From: Paracoccaceae bacterium
GTDB lineage: Bacteria > Pseudomonadota > Alphaproteobacteria > Rhodobacterales > Rhodobacteraceae
Direction: 5' to 3'
Length of the DNA: 6,701 nt
Assembly: GCA_007128995.1 (NCBI GenBank)
Contig: SKWJ01000105.1
Coordinates: 1 to 6,701, forward strand
Under the pieces are notes generated by a model. It saw only the letters and a program-made list of their open reading frames with translations, was not told the DNA's origin and ran no database searches. Of the stretch, positions 1-6,342 are shown in pieces. A program made the translations under genes and the position numbers. Each line of letters begins with the position of its first letter. Position 1 is the first letter of the stretch.

Positions 1-65
1 TCGTGACACCGGATATGGCACGCGCTTTCCACTTCGACACGCAGGGAGAACGGCTTGCTGCGTGA
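1..65 (+). CDS. 3' end of an upstream gene, possibly a sugar ABC transporter ATPase (partial)
   Basis: Only the last 20 codons are visible, in the frame starting at base 3 and ending in TGA at 63-65. The C-terminal residues, around ARAFHFDTQGERLAA, recall the end of UgpC/MsmK-type sugar ABC transporter ATPases, which often finish with a segment like 'HLFDPETGRRL'. That resemblance is from memory and rests on very few residues. The 26-base gap to the next gene and the shared strand suggest one operon with the murQ-like gene. An ATPase importing an amino sugar or muropeptide sugar would suit that setting. Other upstream genes are equally possible in principle, for example a sugar kinase. Confidence 0.45.
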   Translation, partial: VTPDMARAFHFDTQGERLAA

Positions 66-91
66 CCTGCCCCAAGCCAGGATGAAATGAC

Positions 92-979
92 ATGACAGAA
101 TTTGCTGACCCAAGATATCGGGACATCGACCGCTGGACCAGCGAGACGGCCTTGCGCGCAATCTGGGAAAGCCAGTTTTCCGCTCTGGCCAGCATCGGCC
201 CGACCCTGCCCGCGCTTGCCGATGTGGTCGAACAGGCCGTCCCACGGCTGCGCGCCGGCGGGCGGCTGGTATATGCTGGTGCGGGAACGTCCATCCGGAT
301 TGCGGTGCAGGATGGCACAGAGCTTGGCCCGACCTTCAACTGGCCAGAAACGCGCACCACTTACCTGATCGCCGGCGGCGCAGCGGCACTCTCTGTCGGG
401 ATCGAGGGCGCGGAAGACAACGCCGACGACGCGCGCGCACAGGTGACACAGGCCCGACTGACGCAAGCGGACGTTGTCATCGGGCTGGCGGCCAGTGGCC
501 GGACACCGTTTACAATCGCGGCGATCAAGGCTGCCCGCGCGGCGGGCGCACTCACCGTCGGACTGGCCTGCAACGCGCAGACGCCACTTCTGAACGCGGC
601 CGAATATGCCATTCTGACGGAAACCGGCCCCGAAGTCGTTGCGGGATCAACCCGAATGAAGGCGGGTACGGCCCAGAAAGTCGTGCTCAACATGATCTCG
701 ACGCAGATCATGATCCGCCTTGGCCATGTCCATGACGGAATGATGGTAGACATGCGCGCGCAAAACACGAAACTGCGCAGCCGGGCGCGCGATATGGTTG
801 CCCGGATAGCCGGCGTCTCTCCGGAGGCGGCAATAGCGGCGCTGGAAACCTGTGACTGGCGGACGAAACCGGCAGTGCTGGTAGCACAGGGGGCCACCCT
901 CGCGCGCGCTGATGCCGCGCTTTCGGACGCAGATGGGCTGCTGCGGCAGGCAATGGCCGCGTCCCGGACCAAGACATGA
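92..979 (+). CDS. murQ: N-acetylmuramic acid 6-phosphate etherase (MurQ family, SIS domain)
   Basis: MurQ enzymes are cytoplasmic and cleave the lactyl ether of MurNAc 6-phosphate to give GlcNAc 6-phosphate and D-lactate, a step in cell-wall recycling. The 295-residue length is normal for the family. Visible signatures are a sugar-phosphate-binding loop GAGTS (63-67), the IAGG segment (93-96), EGAED (105-109), SGRTP (135-139) and the family hallmark from TGPE (178-181) through AGSTRMKAGTAQK (184-196). A helical C-terminal region follows (about 238-288). Glu77 and Glu108 are 31 residues apart, like E. coli Glu83 and Glu114, the reported catalytic acid/base pair, so activity is likely. The loop around Glu77 (GTSIRI...DGTELGPTF) differs from the usual GTSGRL...DASECPPTF, so a related sugar phosphate could be the real substrate. 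The ATG at 92 is preceded by AGGA at 79-82. The gene's stop overlaps the regulator's start. Confidence 0.9.
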   Translation: MTEFADPRYRDIDRWTSETALRAIWESQFSALASIGPTLPALADVVEQAVPRLRAGGRLVYAGAGTSIRIAVQDGTELGPTFNWPETRTTYLIAGGAAALSVGIEGAEDNADDARAQVTQARLTQADVVIGLAASGRTPFTIAAIKAARAAGALTVGLACNAQTPLLNAAEYAILTETGPEVVAGSTRMKAGTAQKVVLNMISTQIMIRLGHVHDGMMVDMRAQNTKLRSRARDMVARIAGVSPEAAIAALETCDWRTKPAVLVAQGATLARADAALSDADGLLRQAMAASRTKT

Positions 980-1710
980 TGCTCAGGCAGGAACTTTTGG
1001 CCGCAGGTGGCGAGACGACACCGATCTATGTCCGTCTGGCCGCCTTGTTGCGCGAGAAGGTGCAGCAGGGCGAGTTTGCCGTCGGAGATGCCCTGCCTTC
1101 CGAGCGTGACATAGCCGAACGCATGGCCGTATCGCGGGTAACAGTCCGCAACGCGATTGATCTGCTGATGCGTGAAGGTGTCTTGTCGCGCCGACATGGG
1201 TCCGGCACCTATGTTGCGCCGCGCATTGAACAGCCCTCTTCCATACTTGCCGGATTTACCGAAGATCTGCGCAGACGTGGGCTGGTGGCAGGATCAGTCT
1301 GGCTTGAAAAGACGATTGATACGGCGACACCTGATGAGGTGATCGCCTTCGGGCTCGCAGTCACAGCGCGGGTTCAGCGGTTTCGGCGCATCCGTACAGC
1401 CAATGGCGAACCGCTGGCGCTGGAACATGCTGTCGTGCCGGAAACCCTGCTTCCCGAACATGACAGCGTGACAGACTCGCTCTATGCGGCCCTTGACCGG
1501 ATTGGGAACAAGCCTGTCACAGGGCTGCAACGGGTTACCGCATCGCTTGCAACCGAAGCTGAGTCCGGGCATCTTGGTGTCGACGAAGGCGCTGCGGTGC
1601 TACGGATCGAGCGACGTGCGTATATGGCAGATGGCACCATGGTCGAGTTGACCCGCTCTGCCTATCGCGGCGACCGATATGATTTTATCAGCGAACTGCG
1701 CGCCTTGTGA
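976..1710 (+). CDS. GntR/HutC-family transcriptional regulator with UTRA domain
   Basis: This is a 244-residue one-component regulator of the HutC subfamily. Residues 16-82 form the GntR winged helix-turn-helix: PSERDIAE (41-48), the recognition helix region VSRVTVRNAID (52-62) and the wing GSGTYV (75-80). Residues about 88-236 form a UTRA effector domain, which in relatives such as NagR and PhnF binds small ligands, often sugar phosphates. The ATG at 976 overlaps the murQ stop (ATGA), so translation is probably coupled; a second in-frame ATG at 979 is an alternative start. I see no strong ribosome binding site of its own. Its place at the operon's 3' end suggests it represses that amino-sugar operon and is released by a phosphorylated amino sugar such as GlcNAc 6-phosphate. 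That ligand and target are inferred. The family assignment is secure. Confidence 0.92.
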   Translation: MMLRQELLAAGGETTPIYVRLAALLREKVQQGEFAVGDALPSERDIAERMAVSRVTVRNAIDLLMREGVLSRRHGSGTYVAPRIEQPSSILAGFTEDLRRRGLVAGSVWLEKTIDTATPDEVIAFGLAVTARVQRFRRIRTANGEPLALEHAVVPETLLPEHDSVTDSLYAALDRIGNKPVTGLQRVTASLATEAESGHLGVDEGAAVLRIERRAYMADGTMVELTRSAYRGDRYDFISELRAL

Positions 1711-1825
1711 GAGAGATTTGCCCGCCCTTGAGCTGGAGGCAAGAGCAATCAGGCGCTGAATCGCTTGGAAAATAGATTCAATGACAAAGCGTAAACCGCA
1801 TTGCTGACACATCCATGTCCAATTC

Positions 1826-1839
1826 TTAACCCGGATTAA
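1826..1839. promoter_or_regulatory. TTAA-N6-TTAA imperfect palindrome upstream of the secretion operon
   Basis: The 14 bases TTAACCCGGATTAA read almost the same on both strands, with only two positions breaking the symmetry. They lie 45 bases before the ABC transporter start, in the 174-base spacer that must carry the secretion operon's promoter. The layout recalls the CtrA master-regulator box of alphaproteobacteria (TTAA-N7-TTAA), but the spacing here is six, so it is at best an imperfect match. No convincing -35/-10 pair was found nearby. This is a candidate operator only. Confidence 0.25.
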
Positions 1840-1884
1840 AGTCCTTCCATACTCTCGGGCAAACGGTGACGGGGGTATGCAAGG

Positions 1885-3729
1885 ATGGAGAGTGGGTTTC
1901 CACCTCAAAGCTATCGCGGCGCTCTGCGCAGATTGCGCCGTGGTCTGTGGATCGTCGCCTGCGTATCAGCCGTCATCAGCATTCTGATGCTGACCGGCGC
2001 AATCTATATGCTGCAGATATACGATCGGGTGCTGAACTCCGGATCTGTCCCGACACTTCTGGTCCTGTTTGGTCTTGTGGTTGTGCTATATGGCTTTCTG
2101 GCGGTCTATGACGGACTGCGCATGCGCTTGTTGTCGCGTATGGCGTTGGGGCTGGATGCAGAGCTTGCAGCGGCTGCTTTTCGGTCCGATCTGAGAATGT
2201 CGGAACGCGGCCAGCGCGCCCAGTGCAGTGCCGATCTGGAAGTCCTGCGCGGCACGCTGGCAGGCCCGGCAATGCTGGCGCTCTTTGATTTACCGTTCAC
2301 ATTCGTTTTTGTAGCGGTCCTCTTCGCAATCCATCCGGTCCTTGGGCTGTTGACAGTCTTGGGCATGGGACTGGCCGGGGTGCTGGCATTCCTGAATCGG
2401 ATGGTGCTGGCCAGCCCCATAGCGGAAGCAGAGCAAATCGAGAGCCGGCAACGCCAGCTTGAAGAGGCGGTCCGCGCTGCGGCACCCAGCCTCGGCGCTC
2501 TTGGCATGCGCGAGGCGCTCTGCACCCACTGGCTGAATGCGCAGCGCGCAAGACTGGCGGTGGCGCAGCGCGGGCAAGACCCTTCTACCACGCTGGCAGC
2601 GATATCGCGCGCTTTCCGCATGTTGTTGCAGGCCATATTGCTGACCGCTGCGGCACTTTTGGTGTTGCAGGGCACCATCACGGCCGGGGCGATCATTGCC
2701 GCCTCCATCCTCTCAGGTCGTGCGATTGCACCGGTCGATCAACTGATCGGCCAATGGCGGTATCTTCTCGGTGCCCGGACTGCACATGAACGGCTGAAAC
2801 AGGCAATCCCCGTACACCCCCCCGAGCGTTTGAACCTGCCCCCGATTACAGGCGCATTGTCGCTGGACCGGGTGACACGCATCCCCCCGGAAACGAAGAT
2901 CAAGGATCCGTTGCCAATTCTGAAGGCCATCAGCTTTGACCTGCAGCCCGGCGCCGGGCTGGGCATCATCGGTGCTTCGGCGAGTGGTAAATCGACTCTC
3001 GCACAACTGATTGTCGGGGCGTTGGAGCCTGATTCCGGACATGTCCGTATTGATGGCGCGACGCTGTCGCAATGGGGAGATGACCTTCTGGGCCGCCAGA
3101 TCGGCTATCTGCCACAGAGGATAGATCTTCTCCCCGGCACAGTACGCGACAATATCTGCCGGTTCGATCAGACTGCCACTGACGCCGCCGTGCTGGACGC
3201 AGCAAAGTCGGCGGGTGTGCACGACTTGATCCTGCGCCTTCCAGATGGCTATGACACTGTGCTTGGAGGTACACAGATGCCGCTTTCGGGCGGGCAGATA
3301 CAGCGCATCGGGCTGGCACGCGCACTTTACGGCAACCCGATGCTGCTGGTGCTGGATGAACCGAATGCACATCTGGATCGCGCAGGTGAAATGGCGCTGA
3401 CTGCTGCGTTGAAAGCGCGTCGGGCTGCTGGGGCAACGGTGATCGTGCTGGCGCACAGGATCGGTGCTCTGGCCGCACTCGACCGGCTGATCCTGCTCGA
3501 TGACGGCGAAATAAGACAAGACGGCCCACGCGACGAGGTGATCACCAAACTCGGCCTTCATGCTCCGAAAAGATCACCTCTTGCGCCACCTAGAATTTCC
3601 ATTCGGCCACTCGCGCGCAAGGATGACAGTGCGCCTTATGCGCCTGCACCGGATGCGCCTCTTGCAGCGCAAGATGCAGGCAATGCGCGCCCGTCCATCA
3701 GCCCTTCGCCCCGACAGCAACCAAGGTGA
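1885..3729 (+). CDS. Type I secretion system permease/ATPase (PrtD/HasD-type ABC exporter)
   Basis: This inner-membrane ABC exporter powers one-step secretion through an adaptor and a TolC-like channel. Its 614 residues contain a six-helix membrane domain (helices near 21-45, 56-76, 129-148, 152-170, 244-262 and 266-282) and a nucleotide-binding domain (about 325-558). The ATPase motifs are intact: Walker A GASASGKST (363-371), Q-loop Gln411, signature LSGGQ (467-471), Walker B LLVLDE (487-492), D-loop NAHLD (494-498) and switch His524. There is no N-terminal C39 peptidase or C39-like domain, so it resembles exporters of proteins with uncleaved C-terminal signals (PrtD, HasD), not bacteriocin exporters. 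An extra tail of about 55 residues rich in Pro, Ala and Ser follows the ATPase (560-614). The start is ATG 1885, because an in-frame stop lies at 1867-1869; GGGGG at 1871-1875 may serve as ribosome binding site. The substrate is unknown. Confidence 0.93.
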   Translation: MESGFPPQSYRGALRRLRRGLWIVACVSAVISILMLTGAIYMLQIYDRVLNSGSVPTLLVLFGLVVVLYGFLAVYDGLRMRLLSRMALGLDAELAAAAFRSDLRMSERGQRAQCSADLEVLRGTLAGPAMLALFDLPFTFVFVAVLFAIHPVLGLLTVLGMGLAGVLAFLNRMVLASPIAEAEQIESRQRQLEEAVRAAAPSLGALGMREALCTHWLNAQRARLAVAQRGQDPSTTLAAISRAFRMLLQAILLTAAALLVLQGTITAGAIIAASILSGRAIAPVDQLIGQWRYLLGARTAHERLKQAIPVHPPERLNLPPITGALSLDRVTRIPPETKIKDPLPILKAISFDLQPGAGLGIIGASASGKSTLAQLIVGALEPDSGHVRIDGATLSQWGDDLLGRQIGYLPQRIDLLPGTVRDNICRFDQTATDAAVLDAAKSAGVHDLILRLPDGYDTVLGGTQMPLSGGQIQRIGLARALYGNPMLLVLDEPNAHLDRAGEMALTAALKARRAAGATVIVLAHRIGALAALDRLILLDDGEIRQDGPRDEVITKLGLHAPKRSPLAPPRISIRPLARKDDSAPYAPAPDAPLAAQDAGNARPSISPSPRQQPR

Positions 3730-3732
3730 CCC

Positions 3733-5046
3733 GTGACTGATCGCACTCGCCCGCCGCCGCTGCTGCCGCAGCGAGACATCGAAAATCCTGTCCGCGCCAT
3801 AAAAGTGGTCACGCTCGCTCTGATCCTCATGCTGGGCGCGGCACTGGGGCTGCCAATTGACGGTGCAGTCATTGCACCGGGGCGCGTGCTGGTCGAAGGC
3901 AGGCCGCAGCCAGTCCAAAGCCTTGATGCGGGCATTGTCACCCGTGTTTCCATGCGAAACGGCGATCATGTGGTTCCGGGGCAGATCCTGCTGGAACTTG
4001 ACAGCACTGCCACACAGGCACGGTTGCAAATCGCTCTGGACAGGCTTGTGCTGGCGCAGGCAGAAAGCGCGCGTCTGCGCGCCGAAGCCGCGGACCAGAC
4101 ACAGATTGACTTCATCTTTGCGCTTCCAGACCTTCCCATACAAGCCCCCGAAACCGGGCCGGCGCGCCAGCACCAGACGGCGCTGTTTTCAGCCCGGCGC
4201 CAGCAACGTGCGGATGCGGATGCCAGGCTGATCGAAGCACTTGGACAATTCGAGGCTCAGAAAGCCGGGTTGCGTGCCGGGTTGCGCGCGCTCAAGGAAG
4301 AAGAGGCATTTCTGGCAGAAGAAATTACCCGTCAGGCCACTCTTGCAGCGCGTGGCCTGGGACGTCAGGCCCCTTTGGGGGATCTGCACCGTCAACGCGC
4401 CGCACTATCGGGCCGGGCCGGGCAGATGGAAGCAGAGCTCGTCCGCCTGCAGGGCCTTGCGCGCGATGCGAAACTTGCGCATGCTGAAGCGAATGCCCGG
4501 CGCGCCGAGGAAGTTGCCGCAGGTTTGCGCGATCGCAGTGCCGAAGTGAACCAGATCCTGTCCGAAATCGCGAGTCTGCATGATACGCTCAAGCGCAGCC
4601 ATCTGCGCGCGCCTGTGGCAGGCTATGTGCATGATCTGGTCGTGCCGGCAGCCGGAAGCGTGATCGCCGCAGGCGCGACGCTGGCACAAATCCTGCCCGA
4701 TGGGCGCGCGTTCGAGATAGAAGCCGCGATTGCCCCGGATGATATTGACAAGCTGCGCGAAGGCCAGAGTGCCGACGTCCTGCTGACGGCCTTCGACTCG
4801 CGTGCTGCGTCCAAGCTGCAAGCCATCGTGGCCCATCTGCCACCCGATGCCGTGCAGGATCCGCTTACCGGGCGAAATATCTACCGAGTTACATTGACGC
4901 TCGGCAACGCCCCTCTGCCCGAGGGTCTGGACTTGCGCGCGGGCATGGACGCGCAGATATTTCTGGCAACAGGGGAACGCAGCTTGTTGAAATGGCTGCT
5001 GTCACCATTGGCCCTTCCAATGGCCAAGGCACTGCGCGAAGGCTGA
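3733..5046 (+). CDS. Type I secretion membrane fusion protein (HlyD family adaptor)
   Basis: This periplasmic adaptor would link the preceding ABC exporter to an outer-membrane TolC-type channel. The 437 residues follow the HlyD/PrtE plan. A short cytoplasmic N-terminus is followed by one membrane anchor (about 24-42), a first lipoyl-like half (about 60-92, with GDHVVPGQILLELD at 77-90), a long Ala/Arg/Glu-rich coiled coil (about 95-285), a second lipoyl half beginning LRAPVAGYVHDL (291-302), and a beta-barrel plus C-terminal region (about 325-415). The closing GMDAQIFLATGERSLL (404-419) is typical of the family. The start is GTG 3733, three bases after the ABC stop, with AAGG at 3723-3726 inside the upstream gene, which indicates co-translation. 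A hairpin follows the stop. No outer-membrane component comes next, so TolC must be supplied from elsewhere. Confidence 0.92.
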   Translation: MTDRTRPPPLLPQRDIENPVRAIKVVTLALILMLGAALGLPIDGAVIAPGRVLVEGRPQPVQSLDAGIVTRVSMRNGDHVVPGQILLELDSTATQARLQIALDRLVLAQAESARLRAEAADQTQIDFIFALPDLPIQAPETGPARQHQTALFSARRQQRADADARLIEALGQFEAQKAGLRAGLRALKEEEAFLAEEITRQATLAARGLGRQAPLGDLHRQRAALSGRAGQMEAELVRLQGLARDAKLAHAEANARRAEEVAAGLRDRSAEVNQILSEIASLHDTLKRSHLRAPVAGYVHDLVVPAAGSVIAAGATLAQILPDGRAFEIEAAIAPDDIDKLREGQSADVLLTAFDSRAASKLQAIVAHLPPDAVQDPLTGRNIYRVTLTLGNAPLPEGLDLRAGMDAQIFLATGERSLLKWLLSPLALPMAKALREG

Positions 5047-5059
5047 TCGTGCATGCAAA

Positions 5060-5081
5060 GGCCGCCCCTATCGGGACGGCC
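5060..5081. terminator. Hairpin between convergent genes, possible bidirectional terminator
   Basis: GGCCG (5060-5064) pairs with CGGCC (5077-5081). After one C-A mismatch, CCC pairs with GGG around a TATC loop. The hairpin starts 14 bases after the adaptor stop and ends 23 bases before the stop of the convergent sorting-tail gene, where a shared terminator would sit. T-runs are weak: AAGTCTTAT follows on the plus strand and TTTGC on the minus strand. Termination is therefore inferred from stem and position. Confidence 0.55.
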
Positions 5082-5104
5082 AAGTCTTATACTCAACGCT
5101 TGCG

Positions 5105-5716
5105 TCAGACGCCAGATTTACGCACGCGGCGCATCGCCGCAAGTCCACCCAGCGCAGAAATCAGCAGCAGACCTGCCGCAGGCAGCGGGATCACTGCGGG
5201 GGTGCCGGATGCATAAACAGTGAAATGCGACAGTCCCGGATTATTACCGCCTGGATTGAAAATCGACTCGTTGTTCCAGTTTCCGGACAAAATGGAAGTG
5301 TTCATGAGGAAGGCAGAAAACGTGTTACCTCCCTTCAGAACGAACATCACATTTTCAAAGCCTGCAAAGCTGTTGACCGCCCAAGTCCCAGCGCTGTCGT
5401 CACTATCTGATGTCACCGTCAGCGTAATGCCGCTGCCGCTCTCCTCACCGGAACTGTCATCAACCTTCAAAAGCTCAGACCATCCGGTCAGGCCAAAAAT
5501 GCCGTCAAGGTTTTGGTTGCTGTCGTTCCCCGCGAACGCCCCATTGCAAGCTGAAGAGCCTCCCATGCTTTCGGTTTCGCAAAGATTGCTCGTCAGTGTG
5601 AGGGGGTCAGTGCTGAGGCCGGGATCATAAGTTGTTGCGCTGCTGATCACCGGGGTCAGCGCAAGGGCGATTGCTACAACCCCCGATTTAGCGGCAGAGA
5701 GAGTTTTCTGGTTCAT
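5105..5716 (-). CDS. Secreted protein with VPLPA-type exosortase C-terminal sorting signal
   Basis: The 203-residue protein starts with a Sec-type signal peptide: Lys4 and Lys10, a hydrophobic stretch at about 12-22, and likely cleavage near SSA-TT at 25-29. It ends with a tripartite sorting tail: IPLPA (176-180), a hydrophobic helix (181-194) and a basic cluster RRVRK (196-200). This matches the VPLPA-CTERM class, with Ile for the first Val; such tails are processed by an exosortase (XrtD type) in Rhodobacterales. The mature part is acidic and rich in Gly, Ser, Asn and Asp, with two cysteines (46, 57) that could pair, then GNDSNQNLDGIFG (63-75) and LKGGNTFSAFL (127-137). Similar segments occur in other proteins with PEP-CTERM-like tails, but I know no function. 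The start is ATG 5716-5714, since GGAG lies at 5727-5724, seven bases upstream. The open frame extends to 5944, but that part lacks coding character. Confidence 0.85.
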   Translation of the reverse strand: MNQKTLSAAKSGVVAIALALTPVISSATTYDPGLSTDPLTLTSNLCETESMGGSSACNGAFAGNDSNQNLDGIFGLTGWSELLKVDDSSGEESGSGITLTVTSDSDDSAGTWAVNSFAGFENVMFVLKGGNTFSAFLMNTSILSGNWNNESIFNPGGNNPGLSHFTVYASGTPAVIPLPAAGLLLISALGGLAAMRRVRKSGV

Positions 5717-5753
5717 TTTGGAACTCCAATTTACTGTAACCAACGTTGAGATT

Positions 5754-5783
5754 TTTAAATGAAATTGAGGATCAGGCACACAA
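5754..5783 (-). promoter_or_regulatory. Possible promoter of the sorting-tail gene
   Basis: Reading the minus strand, TTGTGT (5783-5778) and TTTAAA (5759-5754) are 18 bases apart and could be -35 and -10 elements. The -10-like box ends 37 bases before the ATG. The surroundings are clearly more AT-rich than the flanking genes. The match to a sigma-70 consensus is weak, so this is only a candidate. Confidence 0.25.
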
Positions 5784-5811
5784 GTAACTGACCTGAGGGA
5801 TGATTTTACAA

Positions 5812-5864
5812 TTTTGCATGACCAAGTTTTGCGAAATGAGATGCAAATCAGAAAATGCATTGCA
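5812..5864. promoter_or_regulatory. Cluster of TTGC/GCAA inverted repeats, possible operator region
   Basis: This AT-rich stretch packs several related words: TTTTGCATG (5812-5820), TTTTGC (5827-5832), ATGCAAAT (5841-5848) and TGCATTGCA (5856-5864). TTTGC (5828-5832) and GCAAA (5843-5847) form a perfect inverted repeat with a 10-base gap. TGCA words also recur at 5842 and 5856. It lies about 95-150 bases upstream of the minus-strand sorting-tail gene. The density suggests a dimeric regulator's binding site. TGCAA-rich boxes are known for Fur-family regulators such as Mur in alphaproteobacteria, but I cannot assign a regulator. Confidence 0.25.
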
Positions 5865-6342
5865 ATTTGGCAAGATCTGGCACAGCCAAACGGACCAATC
5901 GCGCATCGGCCGTGCAGCAAGTCCGAATCGAGGTGGTCTGTCACAAGTCAGGGAGTTTCGCGCGGAGGTTGTTCAACCCTGCCCCATCGCGTGAATGATT
6001 GATACATGACAGCCCACCTCTGTGACCCGGGTTGCCCCAAACCAGACCCGCGACTCCTGCGCTACAGGCAGCTATCGCCATAGGCTTGGCAGATCGCACT
6101 CTCGGTGCGGCAAGCAGACATGCCGGTTGCGCCACAGATATTTCTGGAAAGATCCAGTGTGAAGGCTGTCGCCATAGCGGCTGATGCAGAAACGAGCAGC
6201 GTCAATCTCGTTGCGGCACCGTTCTGGGGATACGCAGCGCAAGATCTGTTCAATCATGGTGTAGGGTGTTGTCAAACTATAAGGTGGGATTCTAAGCGCA
6301 ATGACAACGCAAACGGCGCGCAGAAGAAGTTCCCATGCGGTT
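5865..6342. other. Gene-free stretch between the sorting-tail gene and the VanZ-like gene
   Basis: I find no gene here with both a believable start and coding character. Short frames exist on both strands, but they overlap one another, lack ribosome binding sites and show no family motif. The best of them is a minus-strand frame at 6062-6253. It can begin only at TTG, carries a hydrophobic Ala-rich segment and then four cysteines, and is discussed as a finding. I see no tRNA, rRNA, CRISPR-like repeat or insertion-sequence end in this stretch. Confidence 0.4.

Noticed and set aside
361..1197. Long open frame on the minus strand (278 codons)
   Set aside because: It lies antisense to murQ and the regulator, both of which have clear family motifs. 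Its translation shows no domain, and long antisense frames are common in GC-rich DNA.
1718..1742. TTGCC...GGCAA inverted repeat after the regulator gene as a terminator
   Set aside because: The stem is only five pairs with a 15-base loop and no T-run after it, too weak to call.
1600..1908. Minus-strand frame across the spacer before the secretion operon, considered as a transposase remnant
   Set aside because: The segment looked vaguely protein-like (around RFVIESIFQAIQRL), but I could match no transposase family, DDE motif or terminal inverted repeat, and it overlaps the regulator's 3' end.
2713..3561. Minus-strand open frame of 282 codons
   Set aside because: It is antisense to the ATPase domain of the secretion protein, whose Walker, signature and switch motifs are all in the plus frame. 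The antisense product has no recognisable character.
5220..5630. Plus-strand open frame of 136 codons
   Set aside because: It is antisense to the sorting-tail gene, which has a signal peptide, ribosome binding site and diagnostic C-terminus; the plus frame has none of these.
5717..5944. N-terminal extension of the sorting-tail protein
   Set aside because: The frame stays open, but the extension lacks a ribosome binding site and would bury the signal peptide 76 residues in. ATG 5716 has GGAG at the right distance and starts directly with a signal peptide.
6256..6290. TTGACA box on the minus strand as a promoter for a small downstream frame
   Set aside because: No acceptable -10 box lies 16-18 bases further on, and the frame it would drive is itself doubtful.
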